A stretch of DNA of 38,069 bases from a virus (IMGVR_UViG_3300044614_000834:1-38069), one strand, 5' to 3'; shown: positions 13,995 to 22,270, counted from the stretch's first letter. Numbers and translations: made by a program. The notes: generated by a model from the sequence alone, not told the origin.

Positions 13995-14381
13995 AACAAC
14001 CGGTTTGATGGTGTTTCGGTTGATTACCGGCCACTTGAGTTGATCCCTACGTTCAGGATCAACTTGTGTCCAGGATTCCTTCAGCATAGGACTGGTTACC
14101 ACCAGTAGCTTACCGTTGACATGCCATATGACCTCGTAGACGCCCGGTGTACGGGTTCTCGGACGACGGTTAAAGTAGTCTTGATCTTCAACCAATACCC
14201 AGTCCTGTACCCGATACTTGCCGTTACCCGGTATCCTCTCCCAGAAAATCACTTGGTCGTAGACGTGGACGCCCTTGGCGTCATAGTAGTGATTCAGTTC
14301 GACCAAATCGACATTCCGTTGTTCTACGCCTGGGCGTAGACCGGGGACGGAGCAGAATAAGCACAGGAACAGGATTTTCAC
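13959..14381 (-). CDS. Planctomycete-type small secreted protein, 140 aa
   Basis: The N-terminus MKILFLCLFCSVPGLRPG resembles a short signal peptide. The body carries VDLVELNHYYDAKGVHVYDQVIFWE, then YRVQDWVLVEDQDYFNRRP, GVYEVIWHVNGKLLVVTSPMLKESWTQVDPE. I associate this VELNHxYD...FDQ(VL)IFYDW...WRLVK...ETWTQYDPE pattern with short hypothetical proteins common in Planctomycetota genomes, which points to the host lineage. The function is unknown. It is coupled to the upstream gene (its ATG directly follows that gene's stop) and is antisense to the end of the methyltransferase. Confidence 0.65.
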   Translation of the reverse strand: MKILFLCLFCSVPGLRPGVEQRNVDLVELNHYYDAKGVHVYDQVIFWERIPGNGKYRVQDWVLVEDQDYFNRRPRTRTPGVYEVIWHVNGKLLVVTSPMLKESWTQVDPERRDQLKWPVINRNTIKPVVLPTDDDVSGAR

Positions 14382-14726
14382 CTAGTTATTCTCCGGATCA
14401 AAGCCTTCCATAAGTGACGAACGAAGGATAGCCATCATCGTCTCCGACGCTACCTTACCCGTGACGGCCTCGAACTGCTTCGTCAGTTCGATAGCCATCG
14501 TCTCGTATACCAGCTTCCGGGACTCCGATTCACCGAAATCAGGTGAAAAGCACGCAGCAATGAAGCTGGCAGCCACAGTACACATAGCGGCTGCCGCCGC
14601 TCCGGAGCGATTTGGATCGGCTTCCCGTTCGTCAAGACTTTGCATCACCGGAGACACGGATTTAGTCAATTCCGCAGCAAAAGACTCCACCATCTCTTCA
14701 AAAACCTGCTTATCATAATTCGACAT
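14382..14726 (-). CDS. Hypothetical helical protein, 114 aa
   Basis: The product, beginning MSNYDKQVFEEMVESFAAELTKSVSPVMQSLDE, is all helical with a small-residue-rich core (SGAAAAAMCTVAASFIAACF) that could be a buried or weakly membrane-associated helix. It ends in RSSLMEGFDPENN. No family is recognised. It heads a two-gene minus-strand unit diverging from the HU-like gene; the 63-bp gap contains a GCTATAGT element on the minus strand that could be a -10 box. Confidence 0.55.
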   Translation of the reverse strand: MSNYDKQVFEEMVESFAAELTKSVSPVMQSLDEREADPNRSGAAAAAMCTVAASFIAACFSPDFGESESRKLVYETMAIELTKQFEAVTGKVASETMMAILRSSLMEGFDPENN

Positions 14727-14789
14727 GCTATATTCCCTAATAGACTTTGTTCTAAAACCACCCTTACTATAGCGTATTAACTACCAGAG

Positions 14790-15434
14790 ATGGCCGCAAA
14801 AAAAGAAAAATCCGTCACAGTTGAGACTATTTCGACCGCAATCGCCAAAAAGCTAGGCGCGAGCCGCGCCGAAGTGCACATGGTCGTCAAAGAAGTCTTC
14901 CCCGAGCTGTTTGCACAGCTCCAAGAAGTCGGATTAGTAAAAATCCCTCATTTCGGTAAGTTCCGCTTCAAAATTCCCATCAATTCCGGCCATCCTCGCC
15001 CCCTGATTACCTTCCGGCAGAGTCCTACATGGTCAAAATGGGCTAAAGCCACCATGAAAGACCCCAAATATAAGCCTTTCATCGAATTTATCGTCGAAAG
15101 AGATACCGCCGCCCACGATATCATCGAAAATCGCCGTGTACGGCGGGTTGAATGGATCAAAGGCATCCGACAAGCCGCCTGGGATCGTGAGCGAGTTCGC
15201 ATTGCGACCAAGCTCGGAGAAATGCTAGGGCAGACTATCGATCCGAAAACCATCCCCCAAGAGGCGTTGACGCCTCCTCGCATCCGTTACATCCGGCTGC
15301 CGGATCATCCGGTGGGGCTACGTGACATGTTAGTAGCTCACGGAGTGTTGGAGCCGCTTGATCCACCCGCCCCTGTGAATCCAGAAGACGCCACCCAGCA
15401 GAATCTCCAACCAGTTGAAAACCCTCCCGCGTAA
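14790..15434 (+). CDS. HU/IHF-like DNA-binding protein with C-terminal extension, 214 aa
   Basis: Residues 8-70 follow the HU/IHF fold: TVETISTAIAKKLGASRAEVHMVVKEVFPELFAQLQEVGLVKIPHFGKFRFKI, where two helices lead to the V.I..FGkF strand. The product is more than twice the usual HU length. The extension has a basic helical part (ENRRVRRVEWIKGIRQAAWDRERVR) and a proline-rich tail. It may condense or bend phage DNA near packaging or replication sites; that is inference from the fold. The last 200 bp overlap a convergent minus-strand gene, which is unusual. Confidence 0.65.
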   Translation: MAAKKEKSVTVETISTAIAKKLGASRAEVHMVVKEVFPELFAQLQEVGLVKIPHFGKFRFKIPINSGHPRPLITFRQSPTWSKWAKATMKDPKYKPFIEFIVERDTAAHDIIENRRVRRVEWIKGIRQAAWDRERVRIATKLGEMLGQTIDPKTIPQEALTPPRIRYIRLPDHPVGLRDMLVAHGVLEPLDPPAPVNPEDATQQNLQPVENPPA

Positions 15435-15723
15435 CCATCCTGTCCAGTTCCTCGAAAGCCGGGAAGAACTTCACCCAGTCGGTATCCACCGACGCTACTA
15501 TGTTAATCAGATCAAAGGCCAGACGAGCACAACTACCATGCCGGCTCTCTAAAAGCTGGCGAATGGCTAGCATCTCCGCTTCGCGGAGTTCAAGTCGGGT
15601 GTACTGTGTCCGCATACCGGTAATCGGCTTACCTTCCATCTTGTTCAGAAGGGCAGTGGCCCTTCTCTCGATAGATGCCAAATACTTTTCAGTGACTTTC
15701 TGATCCGGAACGAATTTAGCCAT
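15235..15723 (-). CDS. Hypothetical protein, 162 aa
   Basis: I choose ATG 15723, which is preceded by GAGGTG, giving MAKFVPDQKVTEKYLASIERRATALLNKMEGKPITG. The product is helical at first (LELREAEMLAIRQLLESRH), then reads FDLINIVASVDTDWVKFFPAFEELDRMV and GFQLVGDSAGWRLLDSQGR, with a Cys-containing end (CNGCEEAS). No family is recognised. The last 200 bp are antisense to the HU-like gene, so either both are real or the C-terminus here is longer than the functional part. Confidence 0.55.
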   Translation of the reverse strand: MAKFVPDQKVTEKYLASIERRATALLNKMEGKPITGMRTQYTRLELREAEMLAIRQLLESRHGSCARLAFDLINIVASVDTDWVKFFPAFEELDRMVTREGFQLVGDSAGWRLLDSQGRVDQAAPTLRELLTCHVAPPDDPAAGCNGCEEASTPLGGWFSDR

Positions 15724-15738
15724 TATTATGCACCTCAA

Positions 15739-15764
15739 GTTAGATAAGAAAACCTTATCTTAAC
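15739..15764. promoter_or_regulatory. Operator-like dyad between divergent genes
   Basis: AGATAAG (15742-15748) and CTTATCT (15754-15760) flank AAAAC, and outer GTT/AAC bases extend the symmetry with one unpaired base. It lies in the 64-bp gap between the minus-strand gene starting at 15723 and the large terminase starting at 15788, so a regulator bound there could control both directions. No T-run follows. Confidence 0.4.
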
Positions 15765-15787
15765 CAAAGTAGGGGTACTGTTCAACT

Positions 15788-17212
15788 ATGCAAATTGACT
15801 ACTACAAAGAAAAGGCGGACTTATGCCGCCAAAGCTACTTTCACTTTGTGAAAGCATTTTGGCCTTATGTCTCTACCGAGAAGCTACAAGTCAACTGGCA
15901 TATTCCCTACCTTTGCGACGAAATCCAGCGAAATACCGAGCGAATCTTCGAAGGAAAGCCCAAAGAAGCAGATTTAATCTGCAATATCAGCCCAGGAACC
16001 TCAAAATCCTCGATTTTTACGGTCCTCTATGTCCCTTGGGTATGGACCCGGATGCCTGGATTTCGGTACATCGGAACTAGCTTTGCTGAAGATTTAGCCT
16101 TCGAATTGACGGTAAAAAGCCGCCGAATCATCCAATGCCCCCTATATCAGAAGCTATTTCCGGAAATAGTCCTCAGAGAAGACCTAAATAACAAGTCCAT
16201 TTGGTCAAATACCCTCGGCGGCGACAGATACGCCGCCGGTACGGGCGGTAATATCACAGGTCGCCACGCTCACTGTATCGGCATTGACGATCCTATCGAT
16301 CCAAAAGGCGGGTGGTCGAAAGCAAAGCTGCTGGAAGCAGCCAAATACGTCTCAGAAACGCTTCCTAGCCGTAAGGTAGACAAAGCCGTCTCTTGGACGT
16401 ACTTAGTGATGCAGCGAATCTCGATCATGGACCCTACCGAGGTGATGCTAACCAAGTTCCCGAACATCAAGATTATCTGCCTCCCAGGCGAAAAGACCAG
16501 TGCTATCCATCCGCCGGAGCTAGCTGCTTATTATAAGGATGACTTATTTGATCCAGTCAGGTTAAGTAGAAGTGTTCTCAACAGTATCAGGCAGGAATTA
16601 GGGGAATATGGCTACGCCGGTCAGATCTTACAGCAACCGATACCGCCCGGAGGCGGTGCCATCAAGGTAGATAGGATCATCACCGACCATATCGCGGCAC
16701 CGGCAGACCGGGATTTCAAGAAAATCGTCCGAGCATGGGATAGAGCATACCTCACCGAAGGCGGGGATTACACGGTAGGAGTAAAGCTAGGCATCCTAGA
16801 AAACGGCCAAGTATGGATTTTGGATATCAAACGGGGCCAATGGAGCACGGATGAACGAGAAAAGATCATCCTGCTGACGGCACATACGGACGGTAAATCG
16901 TGTCGCATCGGCATGGAGCAAGAGCCCGGCTCCGCCGGGCAAGAAGCCGTAATCCACGCCAGTCGCCGGCTAATGGGCTTCATTGTCAACGTCGAACGGT
17001 CATCCGCTCGCAAGGACATTCGGGCCGATTTATTTGCCACGCAAATAAATCTAGGCAATGTCCACACGGCGATACGCGGGAAAGTGTGGGACGAATACGT
17101 CGAGGAACTAAAGCACTTCCCAGACGGCATCCACGACGACCAAGTCGATGCCAGCTCGCTGGCTTTTCAGATCTTGACCAAGCCTACTGTACGCCTGGGC
17201 GTGCTTAGGTAG
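15788..17212 (+). CDS. terL: Terminase large subunit, 474 aa
   Basis: This is the packaging motor ATPase and headful or cos nuclease. A Walker A-like loop is seen at ISPGTSKSS (residues 67-75) and Walker B at IGIDDPI (164-170), where I expect the catalytic acid. The C-terminal RNase H-like nuclease is marked by AWDRA (316-320), MEQEPGSAGQ (376-385) and HDDQVDA (449-455), supplying the acidic metal-binding residues. Length and motif order match terminases whose C-terminal domain is of the psiM2-ORF9 type. Portal, protease and capsid genes follow. It overlaps a minus-strand gene tail to tail by eight bases. Confidence 0.92.
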   Translation: MQIDYYKEKADLCRQSYFHFVKAFWPYVSTEKLQVNWHIPYLCDEIQRNTERIFEGKPKEADLICNISPGTSKSSIFTVLYVPWVWTRMPGFRYIGTSFAEDLAFELTVKSRRIIQCPLYQKLFPEIVLREDLNNKSIWSNTLGGDRYAAGTGGNITGRHAHCIGIDDPIDPKGGWSKAKLLEAAKYVSETLPSRKVDKAVSWTYLVMQRISIMDPTEVMLTKFPNIKIICLPGEKTSAIHPPELAAYYKDDLFDPVRLSRSVLNSIRQELGEYGYAGQILQQPIPPGGGAIKVDRIITDHIAAPADRDFKKIVRAWDRAYLTEGGDYTVGVKLGILENGQVWILDIKRGQWSTDEREKIILLTAHTDGKSCRIGMEQEPGSAGQEAVIHASRRLMGFIVNVERSSARKDIRADLFATQINLGNVHTAIRGKVWDEYVEELKHFPDGIHDDQVDASSLAFQILTKPTVRLGVLR

Positions 17213-17420
17213 GGTCGTCGGGAGGCGACAGCAACGCCGTTATGATGGCTCCGGCAGCTACCGTAGCCAGTATCGGCCAAGTTAGAGCCATGCAGGCGGC
17301 AACCGTATGCCGCACGGCGGCATTCACCCACGGCTCTCTGCCGGTGACATTAAGCACTCGCTCCAGCCTCAAGTACAGGAATACAACCCCGACCGCGTAA
17401 ACAAAACCAAGTATAAGCAT
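17205..17420 (-). CDS. Two-helix membrane protein, 71 aa
   Basis: The start is ATG 17420, which follows AAAGG at good spacing; the longer frame lacks a ribosome site. Two membrane helices are clear: LILGFVYAVGVVFLYL near the start and ALTWPILATVAAGAIITALL near the end, with a basic loop between (RLERVLNVTGREPWVNAAVRH). Size and topology resemble class II holins, but the gene is isolated between terminase and portal on the opposite strand, so a moron-like superinfection protein is equally possible. A candidate promoter (TTACCA, 17 bp, TATAGT on minus, near 17445-17475) precedes it. Confidence 0.6.
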   Translation of the reverse strand: MLILGFVYAVGVVFLYLRLERVLNVTGREPWVNAAVRHTVAACMALTWPILATVAAGAIITALLSPPDDPT

Positions 17421-17478
17421 AGTGTAATCCTTTCTGCCTACACTATAGCACAGTCGAGGCACCTTGGTAACGGAAAAA

Positions 17479-17507
17479 TTGCACATTAACCCTTGTTCTG
17501 TTACAAT
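17479..17507 (+). promoter_or_regulatory. Sigma-70-type promoter for the portal/capsid operon
   Basis: TTGCAC (17479-17484), an exact 17-bp spacer and TACAAT (17502-17507) lie just upstream of the portal gene, with a predicted start near 17514 and a leader of about 28 nt containing AAGG before the ATG at 17542. This is the best-looking promoter in the window, inferred from the sequence only. Confidence 0.6.
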
Positions 17508-17541
17508 GCAGAATCAGAGTTCCTAATCCAAGGCAGCCGCA

Positions 17542-19035
17542 ATGACACCGACTTTCCAATTCTTAACGAATCTATACGACCGTGCATTGGCAGGCATTCC
17601 CGTCATGGACGGGATTGACGGCACTCGGGATCTAGATAAAGAGTGTGGCTACCAGAACTTCATCAATGACAACGATTACGTGCGTATGTTTCGGCGAGGC
17701 GATGTCGCCTCCCGTGTCGTAACGCTGGAACCGGATGAATGCTGGCAACAATACCCCAAGATTTACGAGACGGAAGAGGAACGAGATACCGAGTTCGAAA
17801 AGGCGGTAGACCGCCTAGAAGCAAAGACCCGGTTTTTCTCCTATCTTCACCGTTTAGACCGCATTAGCGGCATTCTCCGCTACGGCGTGATGCTCATCGG
17901 CATGGACGATGGAGCATCTCTGGAAATACCGGCACCCGGCTACGACGAGCATAAAATGCTCGACGGTCCTGGCACCGACACAAATATTATCTACTACCGA
18001 GTCTTCACAGAGGCTTCCGTCAGCGTATTGGAGTGGGAGACAGATCCTACCAATCCACGGTTCAATCATCCTCTGTATTACAACCTGAACTTCAACGAAG
18101 TTACCAATTCTAGCAACACGTCGTACACGACGGAGAGAGTCCACTGGTCCCGTATCCTCCATGCCGCAGACAATTTAATTGAGTCTGAAATCCTCGGCCA
18201 GCCGAGAATGGAGAATGTCTGGAACCGGTTGATGGACTTACGCAAAGTCGCCGGAGGTTCCGGCGAGATGTTCTGGAAGGGCGGCTTCCCTGGGCTATCG
18301 TTCGAAGTCGATCCAAAACACGGTGAATTCTCTACCGAAGAGCGGGACGCTCTCCGCGAAGACGTCAAGATGTATGCGGAAGGACTTCAGCGGTACATTA
18401 CTATGGTAGGCGTATCGGTCAAGTCAATTGCTCCGCAGATTGCGGACCCGACAAACCATACCCGGAACCTATTGATGCTGATCGCCATGACGAAGGCGAT
18501 CCCTATGCAGACTTTTATGGGCTCCCAACAAGGGCAGCTAGACAGTCCGCAGGATACGATCACATGGCGTGAGCGCATTATGCTCCGCAAAGAGCGATAC
18601 GTGACCCCGTCGCTGATTCGACCATTCATTGATCGATTGATCCAGATAGGCGCATTGCCTACTCCAGTACCTCAAGAAGATCAACCTTTGCCTTATATGG
18701 TCAAGTGGGAGCCGATGGCTCCTCTTAACATCATGGAACAGGCCAAGGTCGCTAAGGACTTCTCCGAAGCCTTAGCCCGGTATGCTACCGCTGGTGCCGA
18801 AGCCATTATTCCGCGAGCGGAATTCTTAGGCAAGGTAATGGGTTACTCTGGTCAACAGGTACAGGCGATAGAGTCGGCTCCGCCGACTGAGCATTCGTTG
18901 GTATTCAAGCAACTTGAGGGCATGACCGGCTCCGCCGGTGGAAATGCCCCTAGCTCTATACCAAAGGTGCCGAAACCTGGAAATCGCAAAGACCCCGGAA
19001 AAACACCTACCAACACCGTACAGAGGGCAAAATGA
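17542..19035 (+). CDS. Portal protein, DUF1073 family, 497 aa
   Basis: The sequence matches the DUF1073-type phage portal: an N-terminal region with YVRMFRRGDVASRVVTLEPDECWQQYPKI, a FFSYLHRLDRISGILRYGVMLIGMDDG segment, then IIYYRVFTEASVSV, ERVHWSRILHAADNLIESEILGQPRM and a long stem helix (MLRKERYVTPSLIRPFIDRLIQIG), with a proline-rich C-terminus. Portals form the dodecameric ring for DNA entry and terminase docking at the capsid vertex. Length is typical. It lies between terminase and the DUF2213 protein, as in many such phages, and overlaps the next gene by ATGA. Confidence 0.88.
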   Translation: MTPTFQFLTNLYDRALAGIPVMDGIDGTRDLDKECGYQNFINDNDYVRMFRRGDVASRVVTLEPDECWQQYPKIYETEEERDTEFEKAVDRLEAKTRFFSYLHRLDRISGILRYGVMLIGMDDGASLEIPAPGYDEHKMLDGPGTDTNIIYYRVFTEASVSVLEWETDPTNPRFNHPLYYNLNFNEVTNSSNTSYTTERVHWSRILHAADNLIESEILGQPRMENVWNRLMDLRKVAGGSGEMFWKGGFPGLSFEVDPKHGEFSTEERDALREDVKMYAEGLQRYITMVGVSVKSIAPQIADPTNHTRNLLMLIAMTKAIPMQTFMGSQQGQLDSPQDTITWRERIMLRKERYVTPSLIRPFIDRLIQIGALPTPVPQEDQPLPYMVKWEPMAPLNIMEQAKVAKDFSEALARYATAGAEAIIPRAEFLGKVMGYSGQQVQAIESAPPTEHSLVFKQLEGMTGSAGGNAPSSIPKVPKPGNRKDPGKTPTNTVQRAK

Positions 19036-19382
19036 AAGACTTCAACACACTAGCCGCATTATCAATGGCAGCCGCTCTCCGTCAAGGGGATCATAGGGAG
19101 GCTCTCGCCTCCGCGTTAGACATCACCGATGACCTCGATGTGGTGAATTCAGGTATTGAGCCTGGGAAAAAGTACAATGATACTGAATTAGCTGACCTTA
19201 TCGAGTCGCACATGCGACAAATCGAGAAGGGCAATGCCAATATGAATTGGGCACTCTATATCCCCACCGTTGTCGGTGCCGTAGCTGCCTGGGTAGAAGA
19301 TATCGCCACTGGAGAATCTGATGGAAAAGCTGATAGCCAACCTTTCGAACAAAGTCCAAGAGAAGACTCTTCAGGGTCGTAG
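19032..19382 (+). CDS. Hypothetical head-region protein, 116 aa
   Basis: The product begins MKDFNTLAALSMAAALRQGDHREALASALDITDDLD, then has a helical middle and a hydrophobic helix (WALYIPTVVGAVAAWVEDIA), and ends in a polar acidic tail. No family is recognised. It overlaps the portal stop by four bases and the following gene by 62 bp, an overlap that includes the ribosome site of that gene. Its position suggests a head assembly or packaging accessory. Confidence 0.6.
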   Translation: MKDFNTLAALSMAAALRQGDHREALASALDITDDLDVVNSGIEPGKKYNDTELADLIESHMRQIEKGNANMNWALYIPTVVGAVAAWVEDIATGESDGKADSQPFEQSPREDSSGS

Positions 19383-20547
19383 CTACCTTGTAGCTCCGGT
19401 TTCGATGTTGGTTGAAGGCGTTTGGCCCGGCTCCGCCGGGCCTGTGCTTTATGAAGAAAAAGACATCACCGCTTCTATTTCTGCTTGGAATGCTCGTCCG
19501 ATTACCATCGGACACCCTGAAGATAATTCAGGTAACAAGGTTTCCGGATGCACGCCCGAGATGCTGGATAGTCGATCTATCGGCATGGTACTTAATACTA
19601 AGTACAACCGGAAAACCAAAAAGCTACAAGCCGAGGCTTGGTTCGATGCCGAGAGACTCAGCAAGGTCAAAGGGGCCGAAATAGTGCATTCGGCACTCTT
19701 GGCCAATACTAAGCTCGAAGTCAGCACCGGATTGTTTGTCGAAGCTCTCATAGCTAACGGCAACCACAACGGTAAAGATTACATCGCCAAGGCCACAGCA
19801 TTCAAGCCGGATCACCTAGCGATCATTCTTGAAGGTGAAGGGGCTTGTTCGCTAAAAGACGGAGCCGGACTACTGGTCAACAAGTCGGCCAAGCCGACTA
19901 GAGCAGACGAAGTGCCTGTTTTAATTGCAAATGCAGTAAATGCCGCTTACGACAAATATGATCCTACCGGCGATTCTACTTGGGCGTATGCCCAAGATAT
20001 CGACCAGAATTCTGTCATTTTCTCGATGGTGGCTAACGGGCAAACAGAATACTTCAAACAAAATTATGAAATTGAAAATGAATCAGTTAAACTAATAGGA
20101 GAAAAGGTCAAGGTGACCCGCAAGGTATCCTATTCCGTTCAGAACCAAAAAGAGAAGATGGAAACACAAGAAACCCCAGCCGCTCCAGCGGCACCTGTCG
20201 CAGAAGCCAAGCCGGTGAAGCTAGTGTGCAATTCGGTTGCAGAGCTACTTGAACATGCCGCACCTTCCGTTAAGATCCAAATCGATGATGCAATAGCAGT
20301 AGTCGCGAAGAGTCGCGAAGAACTGATTAACAAGATCATCGCCAACAGCAAGGACACTTTCACTTCCGACGAACTCGCATCTTTGCCTACAGCACAGTTG
20401 CAAAAGTTCGCAAGTGTTATCAGTTCTGCCGTAGCTCCAGCCGCTCCTGCTAAAGCACCTGTCTATGCAGGTGAAGCATTTGTCGGCAACCAAGCTGCTC
20501 CGGCCAAGGTCGAAGTAAGCCCCCTTGTTCCACTCTCCACATTCTAA
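19321..20547 (+). CDS. DUF2213 capsid maturation protease/scaffold-like protein, 408 aa
   Basis: Residues 18-145 show the DUF2213 core: APVSMLVEGVWPGSAGPVLY, WNARPITIGHPE (56-67), a middle ERLSKVKGAEIVHSALL and LEVSTG (132-137). The family lies between portal and capsid and is thought to be a prohead protease. The second half (after about residue 280) is Ala/Pro-rich then helical, like a scaffold domain, and ends in LVPLSTF; a protease-scaffold fusion is my inference. The start has GGAG seven bases upstream and lies 62 bp inside the previous gene. Confidence 0.8.
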   Translation: MEKLIANLSNKVQEKTLQGRSYLVAPVSMLVEGVWPGSAGPVLYEEKDITASISAWNARPITIGHPEDNSGNKVSGCTPEMLDSRSIGMVLNTKYNRKTKKLQAEAWFDAERLSKVKGAEIVHSALLANTKLEVSTGLFVEALIANGNHNGKDYIAKATAFKPDHLAIILEGEGACSLKDGAGLLVNKSAKPTRADEVPVLIANAVNAAYDKYDPTGDSTWAYAQDIDQNSVIFSMVANGQTEYFKQNYEIENESVKLIGEKVKVTRKVSYSVQNQKEKMETQETPAAPAAPVAEAKPVKLVCNSVAELLEHAAPSVKIQIDDAIAVVAKSREELINKIIANSKDTFTSDELASLPTAQLQKFASVISSAVAPAAPAKAPVYAGEAFVGNQAAPAKVEVSPLVPLSTF

Positions 20548-20577
20548 TTTCCAGAACCAGAGGAATTTGATACTACT

Positions 20578-21042
20578 ATGGCATTAGCATCAGCAAACAC
20601 AATTTTGAAGGATTCGTTCGGTCTGGATGTTCCTGACGTAGAACGACCTATCAGCGCCGGAACGACAACCGCTCCGCTCAAGCCGGGCAATCTTGTCCGA
20701 GTTTTGTCGAACGGGTCGTATGATCTCCAAAACACAGCAATCGGCCAAGCGGCTACGATTTTGTTGTGTGAAGACAAGTTCCAAGGCGACCACACAACCG
20801 GCGGCGGTGTAGATCGAATCTACGCATCCGGAGCACGAGCGAGAGCAGTGCATCCAATGCCCGGTATGCTCGGTTACGTCCGAGTACCTACATCCCAGAC
20901 TGTGAGCGTAGGTAGTGAAATGATGTACAACAACGCAGGTCAGTTGGTCGTAGCCAGCGGTTCTCCGTTGAAGATCGTAGCTATCTCGGAAGAAGCGATC
21001 ACAACCACAGCCGAAGATCTCGTACTCGTTCGCTTCGCGTAA
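20578..21042 (+). CDS. Probable capsid decoration/stabilisation protein, 154 aa
   Basis: The product lies between protease/scaffold and major capsid gene, the usual place of a decoration protein. It is beta-rich: an N-terminal arm (DSFGLDVPDVERPISAGTTTAPLKPGNLVRVLSNGSYDLQNTAIGQAATILLCEDKF), then ARAVHPMPGMLGYVRVPTSQTVSVGSEMMYNNAGQLVVASGSPLKIVAI and a final strand. The pattern fits a beta-barrel cement protein. Function is inferred from position and composition. It is preceded by AGAGGAAT upstream of the ATG. Confidence 0.65.
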   Translation: MALASANTILKDSFGLDVPDVERPISAGTTTAPLKPGNLVRVLSNGSYDLQNTAIGQAATILLCEDKFQGDHTTGGGVDRIYASGARARAVHPMPGMLGYVRVPTSQTVSVGSEMMYNNAGQLVVASGSPLKIVAISEEAITTTAEDLVLVRFA

Positions 21043-21075
21043 CCCACAATCAAGAAAGAACCAAAAACAAGAATC

Positions 21076-22197
21076 ATGGAAACACAAGTTCAAGTTGATA
21101 GCGGATTCTCGGCAACGGACAACGGCTTGATTGCCAACGGTTCCGTCGCACAGAGACTCCTTTCCACAGGCGGTAACTACGACTCCCTTCGCCCATACGT
21201 TGGCGAAGACGGAAAGTCATACATTTCCGTGCATAACGGAAAGTACGACAGCAACGGCAAGCCGTTGTACGAAGCAAAGTTCATCGGCAACCATGGTGCG
21301 GTTCTCTCAAAGAACGAATGGCAATACCTCGATGCCGCCGTTGTTCGCGTAGCGAAGCCTCGGTTGCAGTTGGTAAACTCTATGCGTGCCGCTGGGATGA
21401 CTGAATCTTTCGCGAACGCATACAACTTCGGCGTATATCAATACGAACGAGTAAGCGACATCGACCAAGCGTCGGTTTCGATGAGTCCAAAGAGCCGTGC
21501 GACGATTGATCGTCCTACGACCGATATCGTCAACTTGCCTTTGCCTATTGTCCACAAGGAATTGTCCTTCGAAGCTCGCGAATTGGCTATCAGCCGAAAT
21601 CGCGGTCAAGCAATCAGCACAACCACTTTGGAAATGGCTTCCGAGCGAGTTGCGGAAACCATCGAAAAAATGGCTTTGGGAACTTGGGGCACATACGCAT
21701 ACGGCGGCGGCACTCTCTACGGTTTGACGAACTTCCCAGGTCGTCAAACAGGAGCGTTCTTGAACCCAACAGTTGGCGGATGGACACCTCAGATGTTGTA
21801 CAACAGCGTCATTGAGATGGTCAAGAAGCAACAAGATCAAAACCAGTTCGGTACATACGATTTGTACTTCAGCACTGGCTTGATGCAGTACATGCTTCGC
21901 GATTACTCTGCTAACTATGCAGGAAGCAACTTGCAGAACAAGATTGCCGAACTTTCGGTTATCAACAGCGTTCAACAAATTGACTACCTCACTGGCAATC
22001 AGTTGGTTTTGGTTCGAAGAAGTGCTCAAACTGCTTCTATCCTTGTCGGAATGGACATGCGATTGGTTCAGTGGAACACAGACGGTGGCGAGACACTCAA
22101 CATGCGATTGATGGCTTTGATGGTGCCTTTGATCCGTCAGGATCAATCGGGGCAGTCAGGTATCGTCCATTATACCGGCAACGCAACTACTGTCTAA
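21076..22197 (+). CDS. Major capsid protein, HK97 fold, 373 aa
   Basis: The product shows the layout of HK97-fold capsid proteins: an N-arm, an extended E-loop-like region, then YERVSDIDQASVSMSPKSRATIDRPTTDIVNLPLPIVHKELSFEARELAISRNRG, a spine helix with ERVAETIEKMALGTWG, a YGLTNFPGR segment and a TYDLYFSTGLMQYML region, finishing with IDYLTGNQLVLVRRSAQTASILVGMDMRL. These resemble the LP.i.kd...r.L..sr...l.T stretch shared with encapsulins and related capsids. It would build the icosahedral shell. A strong terminator follows directly, so this is the end of the head operon. Confidence 0.85.
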   Translation: METQVQVDSGFSATDNGLIANGSVAQRLLSTGGNYDSLRPYVGEDGKSYISVHNGKYDSNGKPLYEAKFIGNHGAVLSKNEWQYLDAAVVRVAKPRLQLVNSMRAAGMTESFANAYNFGVYQYERVSDIDQASVSMSPKSRATIDRPTTDIVNLPLPIVHKELSFEARELAISRNRGQAISTTTLEMASERVAETIEKMALGTWGTYAYGGGTLYGLTNFPGRQTGAFLNPTVGGWTPQMLYNSVIEMVKKQQDQNQFGTYDLYFSTGLMQYMLRDYSANYAGSNLQNKIAELSVINSVQQIDYLTGNQLVLVRRSAQTASILVGMDMRLVQWNTDGGETLNMRLMALMVPLIRQDQSGQSGIVHYTGNATTV

Positions 22198-22230
22198 GCA
22201 GTAGTTGAAAGTTGACCAGTTTTCAATCGA

Positions 22231-22270
22231 ACCACTCGGTATGAGTTATAATTGTACCGAGTGGTTTTTT
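22231..22270 (+). terminator. Strong intrinsic terminator after the major capsid gene
   Basis: A 10-bp perfect stem ACCACTCGGT / ACCGAGTGGT (22231-22240, 22256-22265) with a 15-nt loop is followed by a T-run (22265-22270). It separates the capsid operon from the spike gene. The loop contains TATAAT (22247-22252), but no well-spaced -35 box lies upstream, so I do not call a promoter there. Confidence 0.9.

Noticed and set aside
14763-14785. T7-like promoter (taatacgctatagtaaggg on minus)
   Set aside because: It misses several consensus bases; no phage RNA polymerase is seen. The TATAGT may serve as an ordinary -10 box.
22241-22255. TATAAT in the terminator loop as a promoter
   Set aside because: TTGACC lies 29 bp upstream, too far, and no well-spaced -35 box is present.
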